Source: Plasmodium malariae (taxonomy: Eukaryota; Apicomplexa; Aconoidasida; Haemosporida; Plasmodiidae). Taken from it: 64,000 nucleotides of DNA. The notes beneath the pieces were generated by a model. The model was not told the origin of the DNA. It was given only the letters and a program-made list of their open reading frames with translations, and searched no databases. Made by a program: the position numbers and the translations under genes. Positions 1 to 12,285 of the stretch are shown here, piece after piece. The DNA lies in NCBI RefSeq assembly GCF_900090045.1, contig NC_041784.1, positions 410,501 through 474,500 on the forward strand, read 5' to 3'. Numbering within the stretch: the first letter of the stretch is position 1; each line of letters opens with the position of its first letter.

Positions 1-440
1 AACAAATGAACAAATGAACAAATGAACAAATGAACATATAAACAAATGAACATATAAACAAATGAACATATAAACAAATAAAAAAATGAACAAATAAAAA
101 AATGAAAAAGGAAAAAAATGAAAAAATGAACAAATAAAAAAATGAAAAGGGAAAAAAATGAAAAAGGAAAAAAATGAAAAAGGAAAAAAATGAAAAAAAG
201 AAAAAGTGAACAAATGAAAAAATGAAAAAGGAAAAAAATGAAAAAAAGAAAAAGTGAAAAAGGAAAAAAATGAAAAAATAAAAGAATGAAAAAATAAAAG
301 AATGAAAAAATAAAAGAATGAAAAAATAAAAGAATGAAAAAATAAAAGAATGAAAAAATAAAAGAATGAAAAAATAAAAGAATGAAAAAATGAAAAATAG
401 AAGAGTGAAAAAATGAAAAATAAAAGAATGAAAAAATAAT
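1..440. repeat. A-rich tandem repeats at window start
   Basis: The first 440 bases are purine-rich short tandem repeats. An 8-bp unit (aacaaatg) runs at the very start. A degenerate aaaaaatg/aaaagg section follows. From about 270 to 400 there is a regular 16-bp unit (aaaaaataaaagaatg). All bear on one strand as A/G-rich DNA. No coding sense is visible in any frame. Confidence 0.85.
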
Positions 441-1860
441 AATAATATTAAACTTAAATAATATTGATTTAAAGGCCGTATATTATTCTAAAAAAGAAAT
501 ATTTTGAGGTTATATAAGATGGAGGGGGGGTAAAAAAAAAAAAAATAATAATAAAATAATAAAAAAAAAAATAAAATTGTATAAGCATAATTTAGTACTT
601 GCTTAGATTCTTAATAACGTTAAAAAATATATACTTGTGAAAATCCTCAAACTCTTCAAATATATACGCGCATGTGTATATTGTATATATGTACATCATG
701 TACATTTATGTGCCTCCTTTTTGTTTAACCATCTTAAGTTTATGGAACTAAAAGAAAGGAAGCATCAAATCATAAATTTTGAATAATTAAAGTTCTTTTG
801 TTTTTCATGATATTATATAAAAGATATATCAAGTTATCTTTTACACCTTTTTCATGTTTTCACAAAATATCATGACATATACATATTTTTTTTTTTTTTT
901 TTTTTATTTTCTCTATATTTGCCTGACCATGTCATAATGTCAAGAATCTAATTTTTTTTTCATTTTGCATTATTTCACTTATATATATTTATATATATAT
1001 ATATATATAATCTTTGCCATGTATTTGAATAATATATAAACCTATTTAAACACAATTTTGACACTGTTTTTGCTTATTATTTATTTATTCATTCGTTTAT
1101 TCACTTTTATTATTTTGTTCCATTTAATTTCCCCTTCTTTTCTTCTTCGTCCCCTTTTTTTTTTTTTTTTTGTCATATAATATGATTTAAGTACATATTT
1201 TTTTATTATATCAATTTTCCTTAATATTTTTATTGTTACATATACTTGTGCTTAATCAGTTTAAATATATGTACACATATATATGTAATATACATGTTAA
1301 AATTTTTAAAAGAAAGCTGTTTTTGTGAATGTGTTTAAATAAGCATTTTTAATGAATTTTTGTAATAATTTTTATTTTATTTGTTTTACAATATATTTTT
1401 CTTAGCTTGTTTTTTTTTTTTTTTTCTCACAAACGCTTTTTTTCCTCTTTGTTCGTGATAAAATGAGCCAAAGGGAAGAAAGGGGCAAATAAAGTTATAT
1501 ATACAACTGTACGCGTATATATGTATATAAATATATATACATAACCGTACATGTATATATGTATTTAAATATATATACAGGGATGTACTTGTACATATGT
1601 TTTTAAACATATATACACAGCTGTACATATATATATATATATACGTATATACTTTCTGCACCACGTTAATTTATCATTTTATTCCGCACTTTGTGTGTTT
1701 AAATACATATGTGTTGCGAATATAATACGCCAATTGTTATAGGTTATTAAAAAGATTATTTCGAGTAGATAATTTTTGTCTGATATACACCACGATAAAT
1801 TATAACACAAAAGTAGGTAAATAAGTGATATATGTCTATAAATGTACATACATACATATG

Positions 1861-1902
<42 letters not shown>

Positions 1903-1958
1903 TTAAACCTGTTCAGTACCCACTTTTTCTGAACTGTTCATAAAAAAATTGAAGAACA
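441..1958. other. Intergenic, upstream of the first gene
   Basis: A+T-rich DNA with poly(T) runs near 888-905 and 1152-1171, and (TA)n tracts near 985-1008 and 1871-1890. The only open frames are low-complexity Tyr/Ile/His translations of TA-type repeats, so I call no gene. The part just before 1959 presumably holds the promoter and 5' UTR of the Asn-rich gene. Confidence 0.7.
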
Positions 1959-3767
1959 ATGACTTTAATAAATTTTAAAGAAAGAATTCAAATTTTGTTA
2001 AAGTTAAAAGAATCATTAATACCACAAATTGACGGGAAATTTACAAAAGACTGGGAAATAGAGGCACTAAATTATCAAAACACAAGTGAAAATATAATGA
2101 TTGAATTAAAAAATGTAAATTTTATACAAGGGTTAGTTAATGCTATTTCATCCCAATTATCTTATTTGCGAATAAATTTGCAAAATTACGAAAATATGTC
2201 AGAACAGGAAAAAGATAAATTTAAAAGGTTGTATGTTTTGGGAGCCCTTGGCTTAATTGCTAAATTAAAACTTATCTTATTTTTTTTTACATATATTAAT
2301 TCAGTAGATCATAATAAAAATATTAAAAATGTTCCAATAATTAATGAAAATACATATAATAATTTAGAACAATATAATAGTGAAAATTCTTATGAAGATA
2401 AAATGAATTTACAAAACAATATTTCCGAAAATTGTATAAATAATGAGGATACTAAAATAAATTCTTTATTTAGCAGTTTGGAAGAATATTATTCTCTATT
2501 CCATAATTGTTCAGATGATTATAAAGAAAATGTTTTTAATGTAATGACTCATAATAATTTAGTTAATTATAATACGCAAATGAATAATGATAAAAATTTA
2601 AGTGAGAAGGATTACAGCGATCAAAATGTAAACATGTACGATAGTAGTAGCAACGTGGACAGTGACAGTATTGGTAATAACAACATCAATCTTGGAAACA
2701 TCAATCATGGAAATATTAACCATGGTAATATTAACCATGGAAATATTAACCATGGAAATATTAACCATGGAAATATTAACCATGGAAATATTAACCATGG
2801 AAATATTAACCATGGAAATATTAACCATGGTAATATTAGCCGTGGAAATAATAGCCATAACATTAACAATAGCAGCATGAACCATAGTAATTTAAAACAT
2901 AACAATATAAATCATAACATTATTAACCATAATAGTATTACTCATAACAGTATTAACCATAACAGTTTTAACCATAATAATATTAACCATAACAGTGTTA
3001 ACCATAATAATATTAACCATAATAATATTAACCATAATAATATTAACCATAATAATATTAACCATAATAATATTAACCTTAATAGTATTAACCATAGCAG
3101 TATTAACCATAGCAGTATTAACCATAGCAGTATTAACCATAGCAGTATTAACCACAGTAACATGAATGGCAATATTAATAATGGCAATATTAATAATGGT
3201 AATACTAATAATGGTAATAATAATAATGACAATATTAATAATGGCAATAATAATATTGGCAATAATAATATTGGCAAGAATTACAATTCGCATTTTATGA
3301 ACAGTTCAGCAGATCAAGCCCCAAATATGATGAACAATTTTTCGGCGGAAAAAAATGAAAATTTACAAAATACACCCGTAGGAGCATCAAAAAAAAGATC
3401 ATTACAATTACCTCGAAGTCAAAACAAAACAACGAATTTCTTAACAAATTCACAAACATTAAATGGAATGAAAAGTAATCAAAACGACCATAACCATATA
3501 CCTTATTATAATGAGCAGTTAAATAATGAAACACAAATATTTTTACAACAAAATCAAGGTCAATATTCTAAGTATTTAAATAATATACGTCAAAATATTA
3601 ACTCGAATAACAATGAAAATTCTGCACTACCTAATGGTAATGCAAATTTAAATTCTTATTACGAATATAACAATGACAACGATCAGGACAGAAATATTTT
3701 GCAAGCATACAATAATAAAATTTATGGCATAAGTGATAATGTGTATAAAAATAGTTATTATTTGTAA
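1959..3767 (+). CDS. Conserved-type Asn-rich protein with NINHG repeats, unknown function
   Basis: A 602-residue single-exon protein that I do not recognise. The first ~115 residues (starting MTLINFKERIQ) are of normal complexity, look mainly helical, and contain a hydrophobic patch near residues 92-112 that could be a buried helix or a weak membrane segment. Residues ~115-240 are Asn/Glu-rich. From ~245 to ~290 there is a near-perfect pentapeptide array (NINHG, 15-bp DNA unit), then a looser NHN(N/S)I array to ~400 and NINNG-type repeats to ~440. The tail is Asn/Gln-rich with a short basic stretch (KKRS) near 480. There is no signal peptide. Only the N-terminal domain is likely to be conserved. 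It converges on SMC6. The start is the first ATG of the open frame, in an A-rich context. Confidence 0.85.
   Translation: MTLINFKERIQILLKLKESLIPQIDGKFTKDWEIEALNYQNTSENIMIELKNVNFIQGLVNAISSQLSYLRINLQNYENMSEQEKDKFKRLYVLGALGLIAKLKLILFFFTYINSVDHNKNIKNVPIINENTYNNLEQYNSENSYEDKMNLQNNISENCINNEDTKINSLFSSLEEYYSLFHNCSDDYKENVFNVMTHNNLVNYNTQMNNDKNLSEKDYSDQNVNMYDSSSNVDSDSIGNNNINLGNINHGNINHGNINHGNINHGNINHGNINHGNINHGNINHGNINHGNISRGNNSHNINNSSMNHSNLKHNNINHNIINHNSITHNSINHNSFNHNNINHNSVNHNNINHNNINHNNINHNNINHNNINLNSINHSSINHSSINHSSINHSSINHSNMNGNINNGNINNGNTNNGNNNNDNINNGNNNIGNNNIGKNYNSHFMNSSADQAPNMMNNFSAEKNENLQNTPVGASKKRSLQLPRSQNKTTNFLTNSQTLNGMKSNQNDHNHIPYYNEQLNNETQIFLQQNQGQYSKYLNNIRQNINSNNNENSALPNGNANLNSYYEYNNDNDQDRNILQAYNNKIYGISDNVYKNSYYL
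2690..3140 (+). repeat. Coding 15-bp minisatellite (NINHG and NHNNI units)
   Basis: Within the Asn-rich gene, the unit atggaaatattaacc is repeated about ten times almost without change (about 2690-2835). Degenerate 15-bp units reading NHNNIN/NHSSIN follow to about 3150. The unit length is a multiple of three, so copy-number change keeps the frame. Near-identity of the first block suggests recent expansion. Confidence 0.9.
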
Positions 3768-5111
3768 TAATCATTTATTTGTTTTGACATATGTTTAACA
3801 CTTTTCCTTATTATATGACGTGCACATTATTTGGAGCAGAACAGTTAACTATAAGATAAAGTTCAAAATAAAGGTAGAAATAAAAATTAAAATAAAGCGC
3901 GTTCCTTCAGTGCACATCGGTATGCATATTATGTGTGTGTATATATATTTTATACTTTAATAGTTTATGTATGTGTGTGTTTATGTATAAGTTTTATAAC
4001 TTGTTCTGTTATCCATAAAAATTTTAATTTTTCATTGTGCAAATTAAAACGTATATATATTCTTCTATAATTTTTGTCCTTTCGTTATATTTTTCTCTTT
4101 TATTTCCCAGTCTTCTTGTCCCTTCATTTGCTTGCGCTATACTCTGCTTTCTATCTCTTTTTTTTTTTTTTTTTTTTTTTTTTTCTTCTTTCAAAATTAT
4201 TTGTATAATCTTTTAAAATAGATTGTAGAGTCTCTTCATTAGCGCTATATAAAAAATTTTCTTTAATTTTGTTTTAAAACTTTTAATTTCTAAAATGTGT
4301 TAATATATGATATAACAAATCATGTATATTTATAAATATTATTTTTCAGTTTCGCTAAATTGTATTCCTTTTTTTTTTTTTTTTTTTTTAATTTCTTATT
4401 ATCTTATTAGCTTACTATACAACTGCTAATTTTAAAATGTCATATGTGCTTATCCATAAGCAGTGTTTGCACATTAACAAGCAATTGCACACATCTTTAC
4501 CTTTGTTTTTCTCCTTGCTAAAATAAAATTTAATTATGTTAATATTTTTATTATCAAAGTGCATTGCATGTTTGTCTTTTTAAGACTTTTATTATGCTGT
4601 AGTTGAATGCTGCTATGTCCGTATTATATTTATGCATACTTAGGCAGTCTATATCATTACACTAGTATAGTTGTGTAAAACATTTAACAGTCCCACGCGA
4701 CGCTTCTACATACACAAGCACTAATATTGTAAATTTTTTTTTTTTTTTTTTTTTTTTTGACCTTTATTGTATATTTCATTTTTTATAAAGAATGTAAATA
4801 ATGAGCAGTTATTTGATGACTGTTTTTTAGCATATCTTACACACACATACAAAAAAAAAAAAAAAAAAAGGGGGAAAAATGGTAAAATCAAACACTTTAT
4901 GAATATAACGTAATAATAATTCAACGATAACATTTTAAAGTTTAATAAAATAAAAAAAAAAAAAGAAAATGAGAACATTTTAAAACATAAAAGGAGCATA
5001 TTTTACGACATAAATAAAGAAAGGCCATTTAAAAACGTAAAAAAAAGTCTACTTTAAAACATAAAAAAAGGTATATTTTTGAATTGGCAAAAAAAAAGAG
5101 TACTTTTTAAT
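3768..5111. other. Convergent intergenic region
   Basis: Lies between the 3' end of the Asn-rich gene (+) and the 3' end of SMC6 (-). It holds poly(T) at about 4160-4184, 4371-4390 and 4735-4758, and A-rich runs at 4851-4869. I see no gene; the 92-aa open frame near 4721-4999 on the minus strand is a translation of homopolymer runs. Confidence 0.65.
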
Positions 5112-5584
5112 TCATGACAAATTTAATATTTTGGCTTTTTTTTCCTTAGCATCCCCTACATAAAAAACCAAAAAGAACATACAATTTTTTTTGTGTCCAA
5201 AAAAAAATATGCAAAAACCCGTTAGAAGTTCAAAATTAAAAGGGGTATGCAGGACCCCCTACATAAATAAATAAATATATATATGTAAATATTTATACAC
5301 TCATATATGCTCACGTTTGCACGCACGTATGCGTACACATAATCTGGAAGAGGGGCATATATATTAATGTTACGCTTACCCAAAAAGAGCTCCGTTATCT
5401 CAATATGCGGTGTTATGAAAAAGTATTGTTTATCATTATTCCTTTCGATGAATTCACAAAATTGCTGCATGCTGAGAGGAGGGAGGGGGAAAAAATATAT
5501 TCAGATTAAGGCGTGTATAAATATATATATACATAAAATATATGTATATACACGTGCAGCATATGAATGTATACTTACAACAAA

Positions 5585-5645
<61 letters not shown>

Positions 5646-8600
5646 AACGGCATAGTGTCGCAAAACTAAACGCAACGACATTTGCAGTCATTTTAATGAT
5701 AAGTTAAATCATTTATGCGCCGTTTGTATGATTATTCAATTGGTGTACAAACACACTTGTATATGTATATGCATAAGTACTTGTATATGTATAGTACGTG
5801 TATATGTATATGTATAAGTACGTGTATATGTATAGTATGTATATGATAAGTACGTGTATATGTATATGCATAAGTACTGTATATGTATATGATAAGTACG
5901 TGTATATGTATATGTATAAGTACATAAGTATGTATATGTATATGCATAAGTACGTGTATATGTATATGCATAAGTACGTGTATATGTATGATAGTCATAA
6001 GTATATGTATAAGTACGTGTATATGTATATGCATAAGTACGTGTATATGTATATGTATAAGTACGTGTATATGTATATGCATAAGTACGTGTATATGTAT
6101 ATGCATAAGTATGTATATGTATATGTATAAGTACGTGTATATGTATATGTATAAGTACGTGTATATGTATATGCATAAGTACTTGTATATGTATACGTGT
6201 ACGTATAAGCATGTATATATGTATGTGCACATGTATGCTTCTCTTTTTGCGCCTTCTTGGGTCTAACTTTTTAACGCGGGTGAGTTCATCCATGTACACG
6301 TCGAGTTCATCGAAAATATGAAAAGATGACGTTTCTGTAAGGGATAAGGAGGCTAAGAGTGCCATTTGTATTGTTGACCTTTCACCCCCAGATAAGGAAT
6401 TTATTTCCATAAAAATATTATTAGAAATATCTTGATTAATTGAAACAAGGACTTTTACATGTCTATTAAGATCATCAAATTCAATCTTCCCTTTATAATT
6501 GTTCATACTTTTTAAAATATTTTTAAAATGTACTGTGATTTGTTCTTTGGTTTTTTTCAAAATTGTTGAAAATTTGGATCTTCGAAGTTTTATATTTGAT
6601 AAATGCATATCATAATTATTTTTTAATTCATTTATTTGTTTCATTTGTGCAATATAACCTTTTTCATCATTTGTGTATTGTTCTATTAGACTATCAAAAT
6701 AATTTTTCAATGAATTATCTGTATTGTCAATTTCTTTGAAACCATTTACTTTAAGTATTTCTATTATTTCTTTTTTTTTTTCACATCTTTTTTTCCATAA
6801 TATATCTGAATATTTCTCATACGATGATATCTCAATTTTATCCTCATCAAAAAGGATTTTATTACTTGAAATAATATTATCACAAGACGATTTATTGTCT
6901 ACCCTCCCATTATTGTTCATAATATTTTCAATATACATTTCTAACTTTTTGATATCTTTTATTTCCATTCCCATATTTTTATTATTACTATATAAATTGG
7001 GGCTTTTATTTAAACTAGCATTTTCTTTACTTTTCATTATATTTTCATCATTTCCTGACAGTAAAAAAAGTTTGTTGAACGAACTTAATGATGACAAGGG
7101 GACCTCTGCTTGGATTATTTCGTTTCCGCATAAACTCTTGTTCAGACTTTCTGTAGTGAATGTAACCTTCACGGAGCAACCACTTTCAGTTAATTCATTT
7201 CCACTCCTTCCCTCAAGAGGACTGTTATTATCACTACAATTACACTCACCCACTTTATCCACATTACTAGCATCCTCTCCAAAGTGAGTCCTCCTTATCG
7301 CAATATTCGTTATAGTAGTAGTTGAGTTTCTCCCTTTTAGAATTAAAAAAGGACTTTCTAAAAATATATCATCGAGCAAAAAATTGCTCGTTAGGCACTC
7401 AAAATATACGTTATGCAGTTTGTTCAAAGATAAGAGAAAACTCTTTTTACTTCTCGTGGCAACTTCCTCATTTTTCTTCTTATCTTTTTCTAACTTAATT
7501 AGGACTTCCTTTAAATTGTAATATTCTTCTATTAATTGTGTGAGTTGTTCTTTCTTTTTTTTCAAATATTCGCTATGGTGTGATATTAAATATTTGTGTA
7601 GTGAGCATGTATCTAAAGCGTTTCTTTTCTTTCCCTCAAGTACACGTATGTATTCATCAATACTGTTGACACTCTCATTAATGTTATATATATCTTTATT
7701 TTTTTCTTTAATTTCTAAATCTAATTGTTCCGAAAATATACTATCATGATTTTCCATTAACTCGTCAATATTTTGTAACTGATATTTTAGTTCGTCCTGG
7801 GCGAATTTGCACTTCTTTAATGATTCATTTAAACTCTCTATTATATTTTTATATGACAAAATTTTTTTGGACGTCCTTAATATTTCCTCGTCCATTTCTT
7901 CTTTTTCTTTTTCTAGCTCTTTCAGCTCCTCTTCATTCGTCTTATGTGTTCCATTTTTTTCATTATTATTAATTGGACTGCTATCAGCCGCTCTAGTATC
8001 AGCGGCAGTATTAATAGATGTGAATTGTGCGATAGACACTGAATCACCAGCTGGCACATTAACGAATGCGTCGTTCTGTGTGGGCAGGTGACTATCATTT
8101 GATTCATCGTACAAATTATTTTCATTAAATGGACGATTTAAAAAAATAGGGTTCCTGTAATACTCTTCTTTTGCTGGCTGATAGTGTAACCCTCCATTGG
8201 CAAGAACCTTTACTAAAACAAAGTCATCAATTACATATATTGATTTTACAATTTTCTTATCATTCGTACGTAGTAACTCTTGTAATTCTGTAGAATTATT
8301 ACATATTAAGGTTTGAACTATTTTAAAGTTATCATATAAATAGAACAATAATGAGGTAGGTAATAAATCAATATTTAAAAAGGAATAAATACTATTTCCA
8401 TTAATTTTACTAAGTAAAGATTGAATATTCTGTAATAACGAGTCTCTTCTAACATGTTGAAATGCATTAGTAACTATGATGCTAAATTTGTTTTTGTTTT
8501 CTATTTCTATATTTGTCAATATATTCTTATCTTCGTAGCAACTGACTAACCATGCATAGAAAAGATCCCCCAGATGTTTTTCAATAATTGAAAGTATTTT

Positions 8601-11237
8601 TTCATTTTCAATATTTCCCCTTAATTTAATATATTCACCTACTGGTCCTATGGGTTCATATTTAAAATGACAGTCATAACTACTGCTCCCATGAATACCA
8701 TCCATTGCCAAATTTGCCAAATTTGGTTGGGCATCCAGAGAGGGGAGAAAGGAGCTCCTGTCGGACTCATTATAGACGTTATAATTTTTAATAATATCTT
8801 TTCTTACTGTATAAATATCGTATCCATATATATACATTTTTTTTTTAATTTGATTGTTTTTTATTTTTTGAATTTTGTTCAGATGAGCAGTAATAACATT
8901 AATCTGTTTGTTGATAAGCTCTACACTGTTTTGACATTTGCTTACTTGATATTCCATTTCATAAATGGAATTTTCTCTTTTATTTATTTCGCTTTGTAAC
9001 TCTATTTCTTTATCTGTTTGTATTTTTATTTTTTGTTTTATATCTTTTATTTCATCTTTATACTTATTCAAATGGTCTCTCAACAATTTCTTGTTATCTT
9101 TTGCTTTTTCAAAAGAGCTCACATAATTTACAATTTCGTCTTTCCGTTTTGTATATCTGTCCTTTATACTAATTAATTCTTTAACCATTTCGTTATATTT
9201 TATCATTTTATCTTGATTTTTTTTTATAAAATTATATGCAAACGTGTCCTTTTCAATAACAAGCTTTACTACCTCCTTAAGGTATTCACTCTGTTCTACT
9301 AGTGTGTTCATTTTATTTTGTATACTATTAATGACTTTTTCATTTTTAAAATTTTCTGCTTTTAGATATTCATTAAACATTAGAATAGTATTTTTTAATA
9401 AATCATAAAATATTGCTATTTTGTAACCTTTGTCATAATATTTCAATTTATCAAATTCGTCTCTTAACATATCATTTTTTTCTTTCATATTTTTTAGTTC
9501 CTCTTCCAATGGACATAATAATATTTCCTTTTGTTTTATTTCCTTTAAACAATTCTGTAGCATTTCATTCTCTTTTTCTATTTCGTCTTCAACAATATTT
9601 AATCCTACTGAACTCATAAAAAATTTATGTAATGCTTTCTCATTGATTGTACTGAAAAATTGCTTTCCCTTTTCTTGGTCCAAATACACACATGGGCTTC
9701 TTATGTTCAGCTTGATAACATTTAGGTAGTTGTCTATATACGCCTTTTTCCGTGCCTGTCTCATTGGATATTCTTCACTGCTACTGTTATTAGCAACGGC
9801 ATTTCTACCGTTACTACTATCTTCGACTCCCCTACTGTGAGTACTAACATTGCTACTGATCCGTTTGTCCATGTTTTCCGTATTTGTATTGGTACAAAAA
9901 TTAGAAGTCATATTTGTAGTTACTGTCTCCGAGTGGGACACACTATTTCTACCTTGCCGTAGTCCATATAAAAAAAACTTGCTTGAGTGGGAGGTAAAGA
10001 CCCTCTTGATTACTACTATATCACCATAAATATCCCTTTTATAGGAATTTTTTCCCGAATTTGATAAAAATATTTCTATATTACATACAAGATTCTTTTT
10101 ATTTTTATCATAATCTTTTATATAATTTGCTAAGCTGATATCTCTACCAGCTTGCTTCCCTTGACTTCCTAATCCTACTGCTACTGCTTGGGCTATTGCA
10201 CTTTTTCCTTTCCCATTTTTCCCAATTATTATATTCTTACTCGAATTAAAAGATAACTCTAAATTTTCATGATTCAAAAAATTACGAATTCTAAGCTTTA
10301 TAATTTTTCCCGTGCTTCCGTAAAAGCTTTTAACGTCCGCGTCTTTCAAGTTACTAAAGTCGAAATAGTTTTGATCAGCGTTCTGTGCCCCTTTCCGATT
10401 TGCACAGCCTTTCGTGAAGTCCTTTCCATTTCCCGGTTCATTCGCTCCACCTGCTTCCGCCATTTCATCCACTTCATCTGTTCCATCTGCTCCATCTGCT
10501 CCATCTGCTCCATCTGCTCCATCTGCTCCATCTGCTCCATCTGCTTCCGCCATTTCATCTACTTCATCTGTTCCAACCGCTTCATCCGTTGCACCCCCCT
10601 TTGCACTCCTCTCCTTTTTATCATTACCAAACGAACTTCTGCTGCTTTCTTCCTCATTGGATATATTTACTTCATCGTGTTTCTTCCCCATAACACCATC
10701 CTCCGTGTTATTACTCCGCTTTATCGTTTTGTTAAAATTCTTTTTTCTATTTTTCCCTTTTAACTGCTTAAAATTTGTACTACTAACTTTTATTTCGTCA
10801 TTCTTTGCGCACCTTTTTTTTTCAAAATGGTCATCACGAGATGGGGAGGAAACACTCGTTTTTTCATAGTTACTTGTACTGCTATTCATGAATAAATCTA
10901 CTTCATTTTTACCTTCTATTTCATGGTGCCTCCTTGTGACGACTCCATTCTCTTTATCTCGGTTCTTTCTAACTATACTATTTTCTTTATCTCGGTTCTT
11001 TCTAACTATACTATTTTCTTTATCTCGGTTCTTTCTAACCACACCATTCGCTTCATTTCGGTTCTTTCTAACCACACCATTCGCTTCATTTCGGTTCTTT
11101 CTAACCATACCATTCGCTTCATTCCTTTTTCGCTTTTTTTTTGTGTTCTCACCTTCAACATAATCCACATGCTCACTTTTTCCGTACACGTTATGATTAT
11201 TTAATAATGTCGAGTTACTTGAGTCAGAATAATACAT
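5112..11237 (-). CDS. SMC6: Structural maintenance of chromosomes protein 6 (three exons)
   Basis: ATPase subunit of the SMC5/6 complex, which acts on nuclear chromatin in recombinational repair and replication. My model is complement(join(5112..5155, 5380..5471, 6268..11237)), 1701 residues. Exon 1 ends in phase 2 at AA|GTTAGA; exon 2 runs from CTCTCAG| to TTGG|GTAAGC; exon 3 starts after TATGTAG| and ends at TGA. The exon-exon joins read TRVKNMQQFCEF and ELFLGDAKEK, the normal SMC6 C-terminus around the ITPH motif. Seen: Walker A GKNGKGKS (~res 340), long coiled coils, hinge (~860-1020), signature LSGGERS (~1614) and Walker B FHIFDELD. The N-terminus carries 11-residue KNRxxxNxVVR repeats and an (ADG)n run; these and coil inserts explain the length against roughly 1,100 residues in animals. 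The reading frame stays open far into intron 1, so an unspliced reading gives a false 1833-residue protein. Confidence 0.93.
5472..6267 (-). repeat. 24-bp minisatellite and (TA)n in SMC6 intron 1
   Basis: The 796-base intron 1 of SMC6 contains a 24-bp array, unit gtacgtgtatatgtatatgc plus ataa, with about 18 imperfect copies between roughly 5745 and 6215. It also has a pure (TA)n tract at about 5589-5642 nearer the acceptor. The array has no stop codon in the SMC6 frame and would be read as Thr/Tyr-rich octapeptides if not spliced out. Confidence 0.85.
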
Positions 11238-11412
11238 ATTAAATTGTTCATAATTGTCTATTCAAATGGTGCAGCAACTTTTACTCATGGTTGGTTTGAG
11301 CTGCCTTTTCCATCTGCCATATAAATCTTTGTTTTAGTTTATTTTACCCTATTTTACGCTTTATTTTTACTTTATATTACGCTATTTTTTCTCCGTTTCT
11401 CTTTCTCTTTCT

Positions 11413-11632
11413 CTTCTTCTTCTTCTTCTTCTTCTTCTTCTTCTTCTTCTTCTTCTTCTTCTTCTTCTTCTTCTTCTTCTTCTTCTTCTTCTTCTTCTTC
11501 TTCTTCTTCTTCTTCTTCTTCTTCTTCTTCTTCTTCTTCTTCTTCTTCTTCTTCTTCTTCTTCTTCTTCTTCTTCTTCTTCTTCTTCTTCTTCTTCTTCT
11601 TCTTCTTCTTCTTCTTCTTCTTCTTCTTCTTC
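11413..11632. repeat. Pure (CTT)n / (GAA)n trinucleotide tract, about 73 units
   Basis: About 220 uninterrupted bases of CTT on the plus strand (GAA on the SMC6 sense strand). It sits about 175-395 bases upstream of the SMC6 ATG, in its promoter or 5' leader. On the sense strand a small open frame beginning at 11700 reads through it as a long Lys run before stopping at 11377. I do not call that frame a gene. Confidence 0.95.
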
Positions 11633-12079
11633 TCTTCCCCTTTTAGAGCGAAAAGGTCATTACGTGCATACACTTTAAGGGTAAATTTGCCGTATATCAA
11701 GAAGGCCTATTTTTTAAAGTATTCATATTCGAACGTTCATGTAAATGAGTGTAGTAAAATAAAGCAGAATTAGAAATAAATAATAATAATAATAATAACA
11801 GAGAGTGAAACCTAAGATATGAATAAAACAAAGGATTTATGACTTCAAAAATGAACTAGTATGCTTAAGCACTTAAGATAAAACTGGACTTCACATGCTC
11901 CCATTTATTAATATATCTAAAATAGGAATAGTAAAATATGGGGAAATACTCCTTTGGTTATAAGTCTATTATGCCTTTTTTTATATTTTTTTATTATTCA
12001 CTCATCATTTGCTCACATGCACATACTTATATATGTACGCATATTATGTACGTATACGCATGTAGGCATATGTATGTAC

Positions 12080-12116
<37 letters not shown>

Positions 12117-12249
12117 AACGTATATATTTATGTATATATATATGAATGCGTAAGCGCGCTAATAAGTATTCCTGCTTTTTTTTTTTTGTTAACATTTAAT
12201 TACTACTAGTTTTATTCATCTTTCATATTATACTACCAAAAAAAAATTT

Positions 12250-12285
<36 letters not shown>

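Noticed and set aside
5736..6267. C-terminal Thr/Tyr/His-rich extension of SMC6 from the unspliced frame
   Set aside because: It is a translation of the intron 1 minisatellite. Splicing at GTTAGA and CTCTCAG restores a normal SMC6 C-terminus.
11377..11700. Poly-Lys protein of 107 residues
   Set aside because: Translation of the (GAA)n tract with no conserved flanks; at most an upstream frame in the SMC6 leader.
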